The notes under the pieces are model-generated. The model worked only from the letters and a program-made list of their open reading frames with translations. It was not told the DNA's origin and made no database searches. Positions 11,457 to 21,554 of a DNA stretch of 64,000 bases are shown here, one piece after another. A program made the position numbers and the translations under genes. The stretch spans positions 1 to 64,000 of the forward strand of contig CAMBTK010000003.1 in assembly GCA_945870785.1 (NCBI GenBank), written 5' to 3'. Position 1 is the stretch's first letter, and every line of letters begins with the position of its first letter. The stretch is from Sulfurimonas crateris. Its GTDB lineage: Bacteria; Campylobacterota; Campylobacteria; Campylobacterales; Sulfurimonadaceae.

Positions 11457-13157
11457 ATGGATTTTAAGGTACTTTTTTCACAACTAGTTACTCTCTACGA
11501 TAAGCTTACAAAACAGCAGAAGTTTATCATAGGTGTGGCTATTGTTGGTATTGTTGCATTTGTGATTTTTCTCGTAGTGTATACAGAAAAAAAAGATGCT
11601 CTAAGTAAATATGAGACTCTTTTTGATTCCCTAAGTTCGGAAGATGCTGCAAAAGTTGTAGAGCAACTAGAAAAAGACAATATCCCTTATGAAATACTAG
11701 ATAAAAATGTTATAAAAGTACCAAAAAATGTAGTATATAAAGAGCGTATTGCAATTGCTTCACTTGGAATTCCAAAAAATAACGGTGTTGGATTTGAACT
11801 TTTTGATAAACAAGAATTTGGAGCAACAAGTTTTGACCAAAATGTAAAATATCTTCGTGCTATTGAGGGTGAACTCTCAAGAACAATCAACTCTCTTGCT
11901 CCAATAGAAAATGCGAGTGTAAGTTTAGCCCTCCCAAAAGAGACGCTTTTTGTTGAGAAAAAAGGTGAGCCAACCGCTTCCGTTATGGTTACATTGGTTG
12001 AGGGAAGAAAGCTATCTTCTAAGCAGATTAGGGGTATTAAAAATCTTGTTTCCGCAGCAGTGCCACATCTGACATCTGCAAATGTAATGCTTATAGATAA
12101 TGATGGCGAAACATTAGGCGATGATGATGAGATGGCTCAAATGGGTGAGCTCTCTACGGTTCAGCAGAATTTTAAGACAAAAGAAGAAAAGAAAAAACAG
12201 AGAAAAATTATAGAAGTAGTTTCTCCTTTTGTTGGTGGAGAGCAAAAAGTTGTTGCACAAGTAACAATTGAATTTGATTTTTCTATAAAAAATTCAACTT
12301 CAGAGAGTTATGACCCAGAAAACGTTGTAAGAAGTGAACAAGTTAGTGAAGAAAAAAGAGATGGCTCTACCCCTGCTGAAGTCGGTGGAGTTCCTGGTAC
12401 TGTTAGTAATATAGGCCCAGTTGAGGGTCTAGCTAGTAACAAAACAAGTGAAAAATATGAAAAAAATACAGGAACTACAAACTATGAAGTTGGTAAAACT
12501 GTCTCAACAACAAAGAGTGAATTTGCACGTATAAAGAGAGTGACAGCGGCTGTTGTTGTTGATGGAAAATATAATTATAAAAATGATGCAGATGGAAAAG
12601 CAACAGAAGAGTTGGTATATGAAGCACTCTCAGAGAGTGACTTAGAGGCTCTTAGCGCACTTGTTAGCCGTTCAATTGGAATCAGCGAAGAGCGAGGAGA
12701 CCAAATTAGCGTTCAAAACTTACAGTTTAAAAGAGCGCAGCTTGATCCTTCAAAAGAGAGAGTTAGTCAAGTTGTTTTATTTTCACAAACATATTTGGCA
12801 CCATTTTCTGAACTGTTTAAGTATATGTTTGTGCTTATTCTGCTTCTTGTTCTTTATAAAAAAGTTATCTCTCCATTTGCACAAAGAATGCTTGAAATAT
12901 CTAAAGAAGAAGATGAAATTGGCAGACCTGTTTTAGACATCAAAGATGATGAAGATGAAGATTTGGTAGAAAAAGTTCAATCAATGCGTAAAAAAGTTGA
13001 AGAACAGCTAGGTGTTGGAAATTCGTTTAATGAGGATGAACTCAAATATGATGTTCTTCTTGAGAAGATAAAAAATATGGCTGATGAGTCTCCTGAAGCA
13101 GTTGCGCTAGTTTTACAAGCACTTCTTACCGAAGAGACTGAGTCACCAACAAGATAA
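11457..13157 (+). CDS. fliF: Flagellar M-ring protein FliF
   Basis: Two TM segments; SVSLALPKETLFVEKKGEPTASVMV. Followed by fliG and fliH. Confidence 0.95.
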   Translation: MDFKVLFSQLVTLYDKLTKQQKFIIGVAIVGIVAFVIFLVVYTEKKDALSKYETLFDSLSSEDAAKVVEQLEKDNIPYEILDKNVIKVPKNVVYKERIAIASLGIPKNNGVGFELFDKQEFGATSFDQNVKYLRAIEGELSRTINSLAPIENASVSLALPKETLFVEKKGEPTASVMVTLVEGRKLSSKQIRGIKNLVSAAVPHLTSANVMLIDNDGETLGDDDEMAQMGELSTVQQNFKTKEEKKKQRKIIEVVSPFVGGEQKVVAQVTIEFDFSIKNSTSESYDPENVVRSEQVSEEKRDGSTPAEVGGVPGTVSNIGPVEGLASNKTSEKYEKNTGTTNYEVGKTVSTTKSEFARIKRVTAAVVVDGKYNYKNDADGKATEELVYEALSESDLEALSALVSRSIGISEERGDQISVQNLQFKRAQLDPSKERVSQVVLFSQTYLAPFSELFKYMFVLILLLVLYKKVISPFAQRMLEISKEEDEIGRPVLDIKDDEDEDLVEKVQSMRKKVEEQLGVGNSFNEDELKYDVLLEKIKNMADESPEAVALVLQALLTEETESPTR

Positions 13158-13175
13158 AGCAGAAGGAGAATCTAT

Positions 13176-14204
13176 ATGACTTTAAGTCCTACGCAACAAG
13201 CAAAATTTGATGAGATGAGCATGGGGCAAAAGATTGCAATATTGCTTATGCAGATGGGCGAAGATGTAACGGCCGCTATATTTTCCAATATGAGTGTTGA
13301 TGCTATTACAGAAGTTTCAAAACATATTGCAACAAACAAGAGTGTAGAGAAGAGTGTTGCAACTGCGATTTTGGAAGAGTTTTATGCGATATTTCAGTCT
13401 GGGCAGTTTATTACTTCTGGTGGTTTAGAGTATGCGCGCGAGCTTTTATACAGAACATTAGGACCAGAAGAGGCTAAAAAAGTTCTTGAGAAACTATCAA
13501 AAAGTATGCAAGAAACTCAAAACTTCTCTTATCTATCTAAAATTAAACCACAGCAGTTATCAGACTTTATCATCAATGAGCATCCTCAAACAATTGCGCT
13601 TATTTTAGCTCATATGGACGCAACCGAAGCTGCTGATACGCTTCAGTATTTTCCTGATGACCTTAGAAGTGAAGTCTCGATGAGAATGGCAAAGCTAGGA
13701 GATATTTCTCCTTCAGTTATCAAAAGAGTATCTGCTGTTCTTGAGTCTAAGCTTGAATCTCTTGCTTCATATAAAGTTGAAGTCGGTGGTCCTCGTGCTG
13801 TTGCGGATATATTTAACAGACTTGGTGCAAAAGCTTCAAAAGAGACACTTGCTAAGATTGAAGAGCGTGATGAAGAGATGTCAAATCTAATCAAAGAGAT
13901 GATGTTTACATTTGAAGATATTGCAAAACTAGATAAAAATGCAATTGCTGAGATATTAAAATCTATTGATAAACCAGACTTGATGTTAGGTTTAAAAAGT
14001 GCTCCTGAAGATCTAAAACAGAAATTCTTTAGCGCAATGAGTGAGAGAGCAAAAGAGGCATTTGAAGAAGAGATGCAGTTTATGGGCGCTGTAAAAATGA
14101 AAGATGTTGAGGGTGCTCAAAGAAGAATTGTTGAGATAGTAAATGGCCTTGCAGAAACGGGAACAATTCAGTTAGGAACTTCATCTGAAGAGATGGTGGA
14201 ATAG
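13176..14204 (+). CDS. fliG: Flagellar motor switch protein FliG
   Basis: EHPQTIALILAHM, MMFTFEDIAKLD and charged C-terminal domain. Confidence 0.96.
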   Translation: MTLSPTQQAKFDEMSMGQKIAILLMQMGEDVTAAIFSNMSVDAITEVSKHIATNKSVEKSVATAILEEFYAIFQSGQFITSGGLEYARELLYRTLGPEEAKKVLEKLSKSMQETQNFSYLSKIKPQQLSDFIINEHPQTIALILAHMDATEAADTLQYFPDDLRSEVSMRMAKLGDISPSVIKRVSAVLESKLESLASYKVEVGGPRAVADIFNRLGAKASKETLAKIEERDEEMSNLIKEMMFTFEDIAKLDKNAIAEILKSIDKPDLMLGLKSAPEDLKQKFFSAMSERAKEAFEEEMQFMGAVKMKDVEGAQRRIVEIVNGLAETGTIQLGTSSEEMVE

Positions 14205-14205
14205 A

Positions 14206-15000
14206 GTGGCAAGTATAATTAGTAACGATAAAATTAATCGACATAAAGTTGATAAATATAACTTTAAATTTCTCTCAATAGAAGATGAGATAAGTGAAGA
14301 TGTTGCTGAGAACTCTTTTTTTGCAAATAACTCTTTGATTGAGAGCCAAGAGCCCATTAAAGAGCGTGAAGTTGATTCAAGTGCTATAAGTCAAAGCTCT
14401 AAAGACTCATTAATAGAGTCTCTTTTAAACAAAACAGACGAAATGTCCTCAAACTTTATAAAACTTCAGATGAAACTCGAGAGCATGGCAACAGAGCACA
14501 AAGAGGAGCTTCAAAAGGTTAAAGATGATTCATTTGAGCTAGGTGTAGAGAGTGGCCGTGAGAAAGCTTTAAAAGAAGATAAAAACAATATCTCTAGTGT
14601 AATTTCTCAATATAACGCTTCTATACAAAAATTAGAAAAAAATGCAACAGAATTTGAGAGCGCATTAGAGAAGATAAAAGATGAGTTGATAGGTGCTGCT
14701 ATTGATATTTCAAAAGAAGTTATCAAAATAGAGTTGGGCGAAAACTCAAATAAAGTGGCAATACTCTTAGCAAAAGAGTTGATAAAAGAGTTACAAGGCT
14801 CGTCAAAGATAACATTAAAGGTAAATCCAAAAGACCATGGAGAAATATCGCAGGTGCTTGGTACACTAGCACATGTAGAAATTATCTCAGATAGCGCGGT
14901 TAACTTAGGCGGTGTAATAGCTATAAGTGAAGCTGGAAACATAGATGCGCAGATTAGTAAAAGATTTGAACGTGTAAAAAGAGCAGCATTAAGTGAGTAA
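14206..15000 (+). CDS. fliH: Flagellar assembly protein FliH
   Basis: GTG start one base after fliG. C-terminal FliH-like domain (AAIDISKEVIKIELGENS). Confidence 0.88.
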   Translation: MASIISNDKINRHKVDKYNFKFLSIEDEISEDVAENSFFANNSLIESQEPIKEREVDSSAISQSSKDSLIESLLNKTDEMSSNFIKLQMKLESMATEHKEELQKVKDDSFELGVESGREKALKEDKNNISSVISQYNASIQKLEKNATEFESALEKIKDELIGAAIDISKEVIKIELGENSNKVAILLAKELIKELQGSSKITLKVNPKDHGEISQVLGTLAHVEIISDSAVNLGGVIAISEAGNIDAQISKRFERVKRAALSE

Positions 15001-15009
15001 GCAGTATAG

Positions 15010-16836
15010 ATGAATATAAAGCCAAGTAGAATAAAAGAGTTAGAGATTGTTTGTAAAAATATAAGAGAAGAGATACTTAGAGTTGTTAGTAAAAATGGTG
15101 GACATCTAAGTTCAACACTAGGCGCAACAGAGATTATTGTTGCGATGCATGAGGTTTTTGACTCAAAGAAAGACCCTTTTATATTTGATGTATCGCACCA
15201 ATCTTACGCACATAAGCTCTTAACTGGAAGATGGAATGAGTTTGATACATTAAGACAGTTTAATGGTTTATGCGGTTACACAAAGCCAAGCGAGAGTGAG
15301 CACGACTATTTTGTTGCAGGACATAGTTCTACTTCTATATCTTTAGGTGTTGGCGCTGCAAAGGCGATAGCTCTAAAGGGTGAGCAAGATAGCAGAATCC
15401 CTGTTGTTATGATTGGCGATGGTTCTATGACCGCTGGAATGGTCTATGAAGCACTTAATGAGCTTGGCGAGAGAAAATACCCAATGGTAATCATTTTAAA
15501 TGACAACGAGATGAGTATATCTAAGCCAATAGGTGCAATTAGTAGAATTTTAAGCTCAGCTATGGCATCTCCTTTTTATCAAAATTTTAAAAAACATACA
15601 GAAAGTTTTGTAGATAATTTTGGAGAGGGTGCTAGATATATAGCAAAAAGAATGGAAGAGTCGCTAAAACTCATAACTCCAGGAATTATGTTTGAAGAGA
15701 TGGGCATAGACTATATCGGCCCAGTTGATGGACATAATTTAGTCTCATTGATAGAGATACTTCAAAAAGCAAAAGAGCTAAAAAAACCAGTTATCGTTCA
15801 TGCACAAACACTAAAGGGTAAAGGTTATCAGATAGCTGAAGGGCATGAAGAGAAATGGCATGGTGTTGGACCTTTTGATTTGAATAGCGGAGCTGCATCT
15901 AAAAAAAGTTCTGCAAAAAGTGCTACTCAAATTTATGCAGAGGCTCTTCTTCATCTTGCAAAACATAACGATAAGATAGTAGGCGCAACTGCTGCAATGC
16001 CGAGTGGAACAGGTTTAAGTGATCTTATAGAGTTATATCCAAATAGATTTTGGGATGTTGCAATTGCAGAACAGCATGCAGTTACGTCTATGTCAGCGTT
16101 AGCAAAAGAGGGATTTAAACCGTTTTGTACAATTTACTCGACGTTTTTACAGCGTGGATATGATCAAGTGATTCATGATACATGTTTGATGAACTTGCCT
16201 GTTGTTTTTGCGCTTGATCGTGCTGGAATAGTTGGAGAAGATGGAGAGACGCATCAGGGTGTTTTTGATATAAGTTTTTTAAGAGCGATACCAAATATGA
16301 CTCTTTTTGCTCCAAGAGATGAGAAGAGTTTTCATCAGGCCATGGCGTTTGCTGCACAGTATCCTTCTCCATGCTCACTGCGCTATCCAAGAGGCTCATT
16401 TACAGAGACCTCTTTGCCAGAGTCTAAATATTTTGAGCTTGCAAAATCGCAACTTCTTCGCTCAAGCAATAGTGATACTCTTTTTATCGGTTATGGTAAT
16501 GGTGTTGGACGTGCTTATGAGACATCGAAATTTTTAGAAGATGAGGTTAGTATTTTAGACCTTAGATTTGTCAAGCCACTTGATGAAGATATGCTTCGTG
16601 AAATGGCAAAAACACATAACAAATGGTTTGTATTTAGTGACAGTGCAAAGATGGGCGGAGTAGGCTCTGCAATCTTAGAATTTTTTGCACGGGAAAAAAT
16701 CTTACATGTTGAGTTAGAGAGTTTTGAGTATGAAGATGAGTTTATAACTCACGGTAAAACAAAAGATGTTGAAGAGTCACTTAGACTTTTACCTGTACAA
16801 CTTGCCCTTAGAGTTAAAGAGTTTATTCTACGCTAG
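15010..16836 (+). CDS. dxs: 1-deoxy-D-xylulose-5-phosphate synthase
   Basis: GHLSSTLGATEI, IGDGSMTAGM...LNDNEMSIS, GPVDGHN and DVAIAEQHAVT motifs. Confidence 0.95.
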   Translation: MNIKPSRIKELEIVCKNIREEILRVVSKNGGHLSSTLGATEIIVAMHEVFDSKKDPFIFDVSHQSYAHKLLTGRWNEFDTLRQFNGLCGYTKPSESEHDYFVAGHSSTSISLGVGAAKAIALKGEQDSRIPVVMIGDGSMTAGMVYEALNELGERKYPMVIILNDNEMSISKPIGAISRILSSAMASPFYQNFKKHTESFVDNFGEGARYIAKRMEESLKLITPGIMFEEMGIDYIGPVDGHNLVSLIEILQKAKELKKPVIVHAQTLKGKGYQIAEGHEEKWHGVGPFDLNSGAASKKSSAKSATQIYAEALLHLAKHNDKIVGATAAMPSGTGLSDLIELYPNRFWDVAIAEQHAVTSMSALAKEGFKPFCTIYSTFLQRGYDQVIHDTCLMNLPVVFALDRAGIVGEDGETHQGVFDISFLRAIPNMTLFAPRDEKSFHQAMAFAAQYPSPCSLRYPRGSFTETSLPESKYFELAKSQLLRSSNSDTLFIGYGNGVGRAYETSKFLEDEVSILDLRFVKPLDEDMLREMAKTHNKWFVFSDSAKMGGVGSAILEFFAREKILHVELESFEYEDEFITHGKTKDVEESLRLLPVQLALRVKEFILR

Positions 16837-16872
16837 AATAATGCATAAATTATATAGCAAGGAAGATGTAAA

Positions 16873-17502
16873 ATGAAAATAAGTGTAGCAGGTATTTTTT
16901 TAACACTCTCAATAAGCTCTTCAATGTTTGCGGCAGATTTTGATATAGGTCTCTCTGGAACAGAAAAAGGAGTTGATTCATTCTCTTTTTCTATAGGAGA
17001 TTATTACAGGGTTCCTCAAAGAGAAGTTGTAATCGCCACAGAAGAGTTGTCTGCGAGTGATATTAGTGTTGCTTACTTCTTGGCAGAAAAAGTAAGAAGA
17101 AGCCCAAAATATATAGCAAAACTTCGTATGGCTGGCAGTAGTTGGTGGGATATAAGTATCAATCTTGGACTTAATCCAGAAGTTATATATGTTGTAGAGA
17201 CAGATAGAAGATATGGTCCTCCATATGGCAGAGCTTACGGGCATAAAAAAAGTAGAAAAAAATTATATTTAGATGATGATGCTATAGCTGAGCTTGTAAA
17301 TGTACGTTTTTTATCCTCATACCACAGAGTTAGCATAGATGAGGTAATAGAACGAAGACGTGCAGGGGAAGATTTTAGAAACATTGATAGAGGTTATCAT
17401 GAGACAAAATCAAAAAACAAGCACAAAGCTGAGTATCGTGAAGATAAGAAAAAGAATAAAAGTGAAAAAAGAGAAGATGGCAGAGGTAAAAATAGGGATT
17501 AA
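16873..17502 (+). CDS. Exported hypothetical protein with basic, low-complexity C-terminus
   Basis: Signal peptide-like N-terminus (MKISVAGIFLTLSISSSMFAA). Ends KSKNKHKAEYREDKKKNKSEKREDGRGKNRD. RBS GGAAG. Confidence 0.65.
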   Translation: MKISVAGIFLTLSISSSMFAADFDIGLSGTEKGVDSFSFSIGDYYRVPQREVVIATEELSASDISVAYFLAEKVRRSPKYIAKLRMAGSSWWDISINLGLNPEVIYVVETDRRYGPPYGRAYGHKKSRKKLYLDDDAIAELVNVRFLSSYHRVSIDEVIERRRAGEDFRNIDRGYHETKSKNKHKAEYREDKKKNKSEKREDGRGKNRD

Positions 17503-17508
17503 CAGTTT

Positions 17509-17536
17509 TTATAATGCTACTTTTGTAGCATTATAA
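17509..17536. terminator. Perfect 12-bp stem-loop between convergent genes
   Basis: ttataatgctac-tttt-gtagcattataa. Overlaps the last codons of the minus-strand gene at 17517. Confidence 0.7.
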
Positions 17537-18242
17537 TTGCCCCAAATCTTCCAGTTTTTTGCTCGGCTCTATATGAAAAATAGTCTTTAGTGTTACAGCA
17601 TGTACATTCATTTGAAAATTCTATATTTTCCTCTTTGATGCCACACACTAGAAGTTGAGATTTTAGGATTTTATTTACATCAAGATAATATTTTTCATCT
17701 TTTATATCAATAGCGTACTCTAAGTCTAATGCTTTTGCTTCATTGTAAATTTCCACTCCAACTTCATAACAACAAACCCCAATACCAGCACCAATAGCCA
17801 CATATAAATCTTTTGCTTCACTTTGAAAATTGTCTATAAAGCTATCAACTGTCTTTTTTATTATGTTTTTAAATGCTCCAGCTCTTCCAGCATGAACGGC
17901 TGCTATTGCTTTTTTCTCACAATCATAAAAGAGTATCGGCGAGCAGTCCGCTACCATAACCATAAGTGGAGTGTTTGGCTTGTTTGTTATAAGAGCGTCA
18001 CATGTTGGAGGTGAGTTAAAATCTTCATCAGTTACCAGATGTACTAAACTAGAGTGAACTTGTTTCATATGAATAAGAGATTTTTTTTCATATCCTAACT
18101 CTTTGGCTAGTTTAAGGTGGTTGCTTTGCACATTTGCTTCATTGTCATCTACGTGAAATGCAAGATTACCGCTAGACTTTGTGGTAAAAGCGTGAGTCAG
18201 ATTTAGCGATTGTGCTAATTTTTTACTATAATAAAATTTCAT
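17517..18242 (-). CDS. pgeF: Multicopper polyphenol oxidase/laccase-domain (YfiH, PgeF) family protein
   Basis: HMKQVHSS, DALITNKPNTPLMVMVADCSPILFYD and AAVHAGRAG motifs. Confidence 0.87.
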   Translation of the reverse strand: MKFYYSKKLAQSLNLTHAFTTKSSGNLAFHVDDNEANVQSNHLKLAKELGYEKKSLIHMKQVHSSLVHLVTDEDFNSPPTCDALITNKPNTPLMVMVADCSPILFYDCEKKAIAAVHAGRAGAFKNIIKKTVDSFIDNFQSEAKDLYVAIGAGIGVCCYEVGVEIYNEAKALDLEYAIDIKDEKYYLDVNKILKSQLLVCGIKEENIEFSNECTCCNTKDYFSYRAEQKTGRFGAIIMLQK

Positions 18243-18270
18243 AGAAAAATTATATCCTAAAGGTACTATT

Positions 18271-20370
18271 TTGAGTAGATTAAGTCTATATCCAGTTACG
18301 TTAGAGGGCGCAAATGAGCAGAAGAAGCGCCAAGAGATACGAGAGTATTTTCACAATACATTTTCACTTTTTGAGAAGATTTTTGAGCTACTAAAAGATG
18401 ATGATGTTTTTTACAACAAATCAGAGATTACAAGACATCCGATGATATTTTATTTTGGACATACCGCTACTTTTTTTATAAATAAACTTATAAATATGAA
18501 GATAATAAAAGAGAGAGTAAATCCAGAGTTTGAGTCAATATTTGCAGTTGGTGTTGATGAGATGGATTGGGATGATATGAATAGTGGCAACTATAAGTGG
18601 CCAATAGTTAGCGAGGTTAGGGAGTATAGAAACATTGTAAGAGAGATAGTTGATGGGCTTATAACTACACTTCCTATGCCTTTGCCGATAGATGATAAAT
18701 CTCCTATGTGGATAATCCTTATGGCAATTGAGCATGAGCGGATACATATAGAGACTTCACTTGTTCTTCATCGTCAAATGCCAATAGAGCTTGTAAAAGA
18801 GGTAAAAGAGTTTAATATCTGCGCACATACTTCACTAGCTCCACAAAATAGCATGATTGATATAAATGGCAAAAATATTAAACTTGGCAAAAATAAAGGA
18901 CATAATCTTTACGGTTGGGACAATGAATATGGAAAATACGAAGAGAGAGTAGAGGATTTTAAAGTTTCAAAGTTTCTTGTGAGTAACGGTGAATTTATGG
19001 AGTTTGTACAAGATGGTGGCTACACAAATAAGGAGTTTTGGGATGAAGAAGGATGGAAATTTTTAGAGATAAGCGGTGCAAAATATCCTACTTTTTGGGT
19101 TAGAGAGAGTGATATTTATAAGTATAGAACTCTGAGCAAAATCATAGATATGCCCCTTGATTGGCCAGTTGATGTAAATGCTCTCGAAGCAGAAGCGTTT
19201 TGTCGATATAAGAGCAGAAAAGATGGAGTGACTTACTCGCTGCCTAGCGAGGCGGAGTATAGAGTGATTTATGAGTATGTAAAGCTTGAAGATATTCCAG
19301 ATTTTCATGAGAGTAGGGCAAATTTGAATTTTTATCACTACTCTAGTTCATGTCCTGTAAATGAGTTTAGTTTTAACGGGATTTATGATGTCGTTGGAAA
19401 TGTTTGGCAGTGGAGCAGAACCCCAATATTTGGCTTTGATGGTTTTGAGGTACATCCTGCGTATGATGACTTTTCAACTCCTACATTTGATAATAAACAT
19501 GCGCTCATACTTGGCTCATCATGGGCTAGTAGCGGAAATCTTATAATGAAGCACTCTCGTTACGCTTTTCGCAGACACTTCTTTCAAAATGCTGGATTTA
19601 GATATGTAATCTCTAGCTCAGATATAGAAAAACAGAGCGATATTTATGAAAGTGATGAACTGGTTTCGCAATACTGTGAGTTTCAGTACGGAGATAGCTT
19701 TTTTGGAGTAAAAAACTTTGCACTAGAGTGTGTAAAGATAGCAACTAAATTTGTTAAAAACAGGACAAAAGCGCTTGATTTGGGTTGTGCGACTGGACGA
19801 GCTACATTTGAGTTGGCGCATAGTTTTGATGAGGTTGATGGGATTGATTTTTCTGCAAGATTTATCGGTGTTGGAGTAAAGCTTAAAAATGATGGCTATG
19901 TAGCGTATAGAACCAAAACAGAGGGCGATTTAAGCGAGGAGAGAAGAGCCTCCATTGAAGAGTTGGGATATGAGAAGATAAAAGATAAAGTCTCTTTTTG
20001 GCAAGGCGATGCATGTAATCTAAAGCAAAATTTCAACTCATATAATTTGATTTTAGCAAAAAATATAATAGACAGACTATATAACCCAAGACTTTTTTTA
20101 GATAGCGTTCATGAGCGGCTAGAGCGTGATGGTATTTTAGTTCTAACTTCTCCCTACACATGGCAAGAGAGCTCAACAAAAAAAGAGTTTTGGCTTGGTG
20201 GGTACAAAGATGAGAATAACAAAGAAGTTAAAACCATAGATACACTAAAAGAGATTCTAGGTAAACATTTTGAGCTTATACATGTAGAAAATGTTGAGTT
20301 TGTTATAAAAGAGACACAGAGAAAATATCAACATAGCGTTGCTGAGGTTAGTGTGTGGAGGAAAATATGA
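18271..20370 (+). CDS. ovoA: 5-histidylcysteine sulfoxide synthase/methyltransferase (OvoA-like)
   Basis: TTG start. N-terminal DinB_2-like domain with HERIHIE (HX3HXE), FGE-sulfatase domain (VGNVWQWSRTPI...LILGSSWASSG...FRRHFFQNAGFRYV), C-terminal SAM methyltransferase (ALDLGCATGRATFELA). Confidence 0.85.
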   Translation: MSRLSLYPVTLEGANEQKKRQEIREYFHNTFSLFEKIFELLKDDDVFYNKSEITRHPMIFYFGHTATFFINKLINMKIIKERVNPEFESIFAVGVDEMDWDDMNSGNYKWPIVSEVREYRNIVREIVDGLITTLPMPLPIDDKSPMWIILMAIEHERIHIETSLVLHRQMPIELVKEVKEFNICAHTSLAPQNSMIDINGKNIKLGKNKGHNLYGWDNEYGKYEERVEDFKVSKFLVSNGEFMEFVQDGGYTNKEFWDEEGWKFLEISGAKYPTFWVRESDIYKYRTLSKIIDMPLDWPVDVNALEAEAFCRYKSRKDGVTYSLPSEAEYRVIYEYVKLEDIPDFHESRANLNFYHYSSSCPVNEFSFNGIYDVVGNVWQWSRTPIFGFDGFEVHPAYDDFSTPTFDNKHALILGSSWASSGNLIMKHSRYAFRRHFFQNAGFRYVISSSDIEKQSDIYESDELVSQYCEFQYGDSFFGVKNFALECVKIATKFVKNRTKALDLGCATGRATFELAHSFDEVDGIDFSARFIGVGVKLKNDGYVAYRTKTEGDLSEERRASIEELGYEKIKDKVSFWQGDACNLKQNFNSYNLILAKNIIDRLYNPRLFLDSVHERLERDGILVLTSPYTWQESSTKKEFWLGGYKDENNKEVKTIDTLKEILGKHFELIHVENVEFVIKETQRKYQHSVAEVSVWRKI

Positions 20371-21554
20371 CTTATGACTTCTCAACCTCCGCATCAAGAG
20401 AAGATACAAACGCTGAGAAATACGCACTAAGAGAGAAGCTTTTTGGTACAAAAAATGTAGAACCTCTTTGGGTGGCGGATATGGATATAGATACACCTAA
20501 ATTTGTGCTTGAAGCCGTAAAAAAGCGCCTTGAGCATCCTATCGTTGGATATGAAGAGGTGCCTCATAGCGCTTTTTTGGCTCAGATAAAGTGGATGAAG
20601 GATGTGCATGGGGTAGAATTTGAGTTAGAAGATATGTTCTACTCGCACTCTGTGGTTGCGAGTATGAACGCTGCAATAGAAGCATTTAGCAACAAAGGCG
20701 ATAAAGTCATAGTTCAAACACCCGTCTATCCACCATTTTTTCATAGTGTGAGAGAGCACGAGAGAGAGCTTTTAAAAAATCCTCTTAAACAAGAAGATGA
20801 TGGAAGTTACATATTTGATGTAGAAGATTTACTCTCAAAAATAGATGAAAAAACTAAACTTCTGCTTCTTTGTTCTCCGCATAATCCAGTAGGGCGTGTT
20901 TGGAGGAGGGAAGAGCTAGAACGTATTTTAGAGGTTTGCCTAAAATATAACATAGTAGTTTTTAGCGATGAAATCCACTCTGATTTGGTTTATGCACCAA
21001 ATACTCATACAGTATTTGCATCTCTAAGCCAAGCTGCTAGAGATATTACCATCACTGCAATTGGGGTTGGAAAAACTTTTAATATGGCTGGATTTTCGAT
21101 GAGTAGTGTTGCTATACCAAATATTGAGTTAAGAGAGAAGTTTTTAAAAGTATATAATCGTATTCATTTTGCTGCTGGAAATGCTCTCTCACATGTAGCT
21201 TTTGAATCGGCATATGTAGAGGGCAGAGAGTGGCTTGAAGAGCTAAAGACACATCTTTTTAAAAATTACAGTATGCTAAAAGAGTTATGTGCAAACTATC
21301 CTTATCTAATAAAAGTAACCCCAATTGAGGGAACTTACCTCGCGTGGCTTGATTGTAGGGGGCTGGCTCTTAGGGATAAGGAGTTAAGAGAGTTTTTTAT
21401 AAAAGAGGCAGGTCTTGGGCTTAGTGCAGGGATAAGTTTTGGTAGAGAGGGAAGCGGTTTTATGAGGTTGAATTTTGCAATCTCATCTGCTAAAATGTCT
21501 CAAGTAGTAAATAAACTTCAAATAGCACTTGAAAAACATAGGAGTAGAGATTGA
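20367..21554 (+). CDS. PatB/MalY-type PLP-dependent aminotransferase/beta C-S lyase; candidate OvoB
   Basis: LWVADMDIDTPKFV, CSPHNPVGRVW, SDEIHSDLVY, GKTFNMAGF. ATGA overlap with ovoA; RBS GGAGG just upstream of ATG 20367 (track start 20355 is a GTG). Confidence 0.85.
   Translation: MTYDFSTSASREDTNAEKYALREKLFGTKNVEPLWVADMDIDTPKFVLEAVKKRLEHPIVGYEEVPHSAFLAQIKWMKDVHGVEFELEDMFYSHSVVASMNAAIEAFSNKGDKVIVQTPVYPPFFHSVREHERELLKNPLKQEDDGSYIFDVEDLLSKIDEKTKLLLLCSPHNPVGRVWRREELERILEVCLKYNIVVFSDEIHSDLVYAPNTHTVFASLSQAARDITITAIGVGKTFNMAGFSMSSVAIPNIELREKFLKVYNRIHFAAGNALSHVAFESAYVEGREWLEELKTHLFKNYSMLKELCANYPYLIKVTPIEGTYLAWLDCRGLALRDKELREFFIKEAGLGLSAGISFGREGSGFMRLNFAISSAKMSQVVNKLQIALEKHRSRD

Noticed and set aside
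12661-12936. Plus-strand 91 aa ORF inside fliF
   Set aside because: Alternative frame of a well-conserved fliF region; no RBS or domain.
16115-16537. Overlapping ORFs within dxs (16115-16399 minus, 16307-16537 plus)
   Set aside because: Shadow frames of the dxs coding sequence.
20355-20366. GTG start of the PatB-like ORF in the track
   Set aside because: ATG at 20367 has an RBS (GGAGGAAA) at good spacing and makes an ATGA overlap with ovoA.
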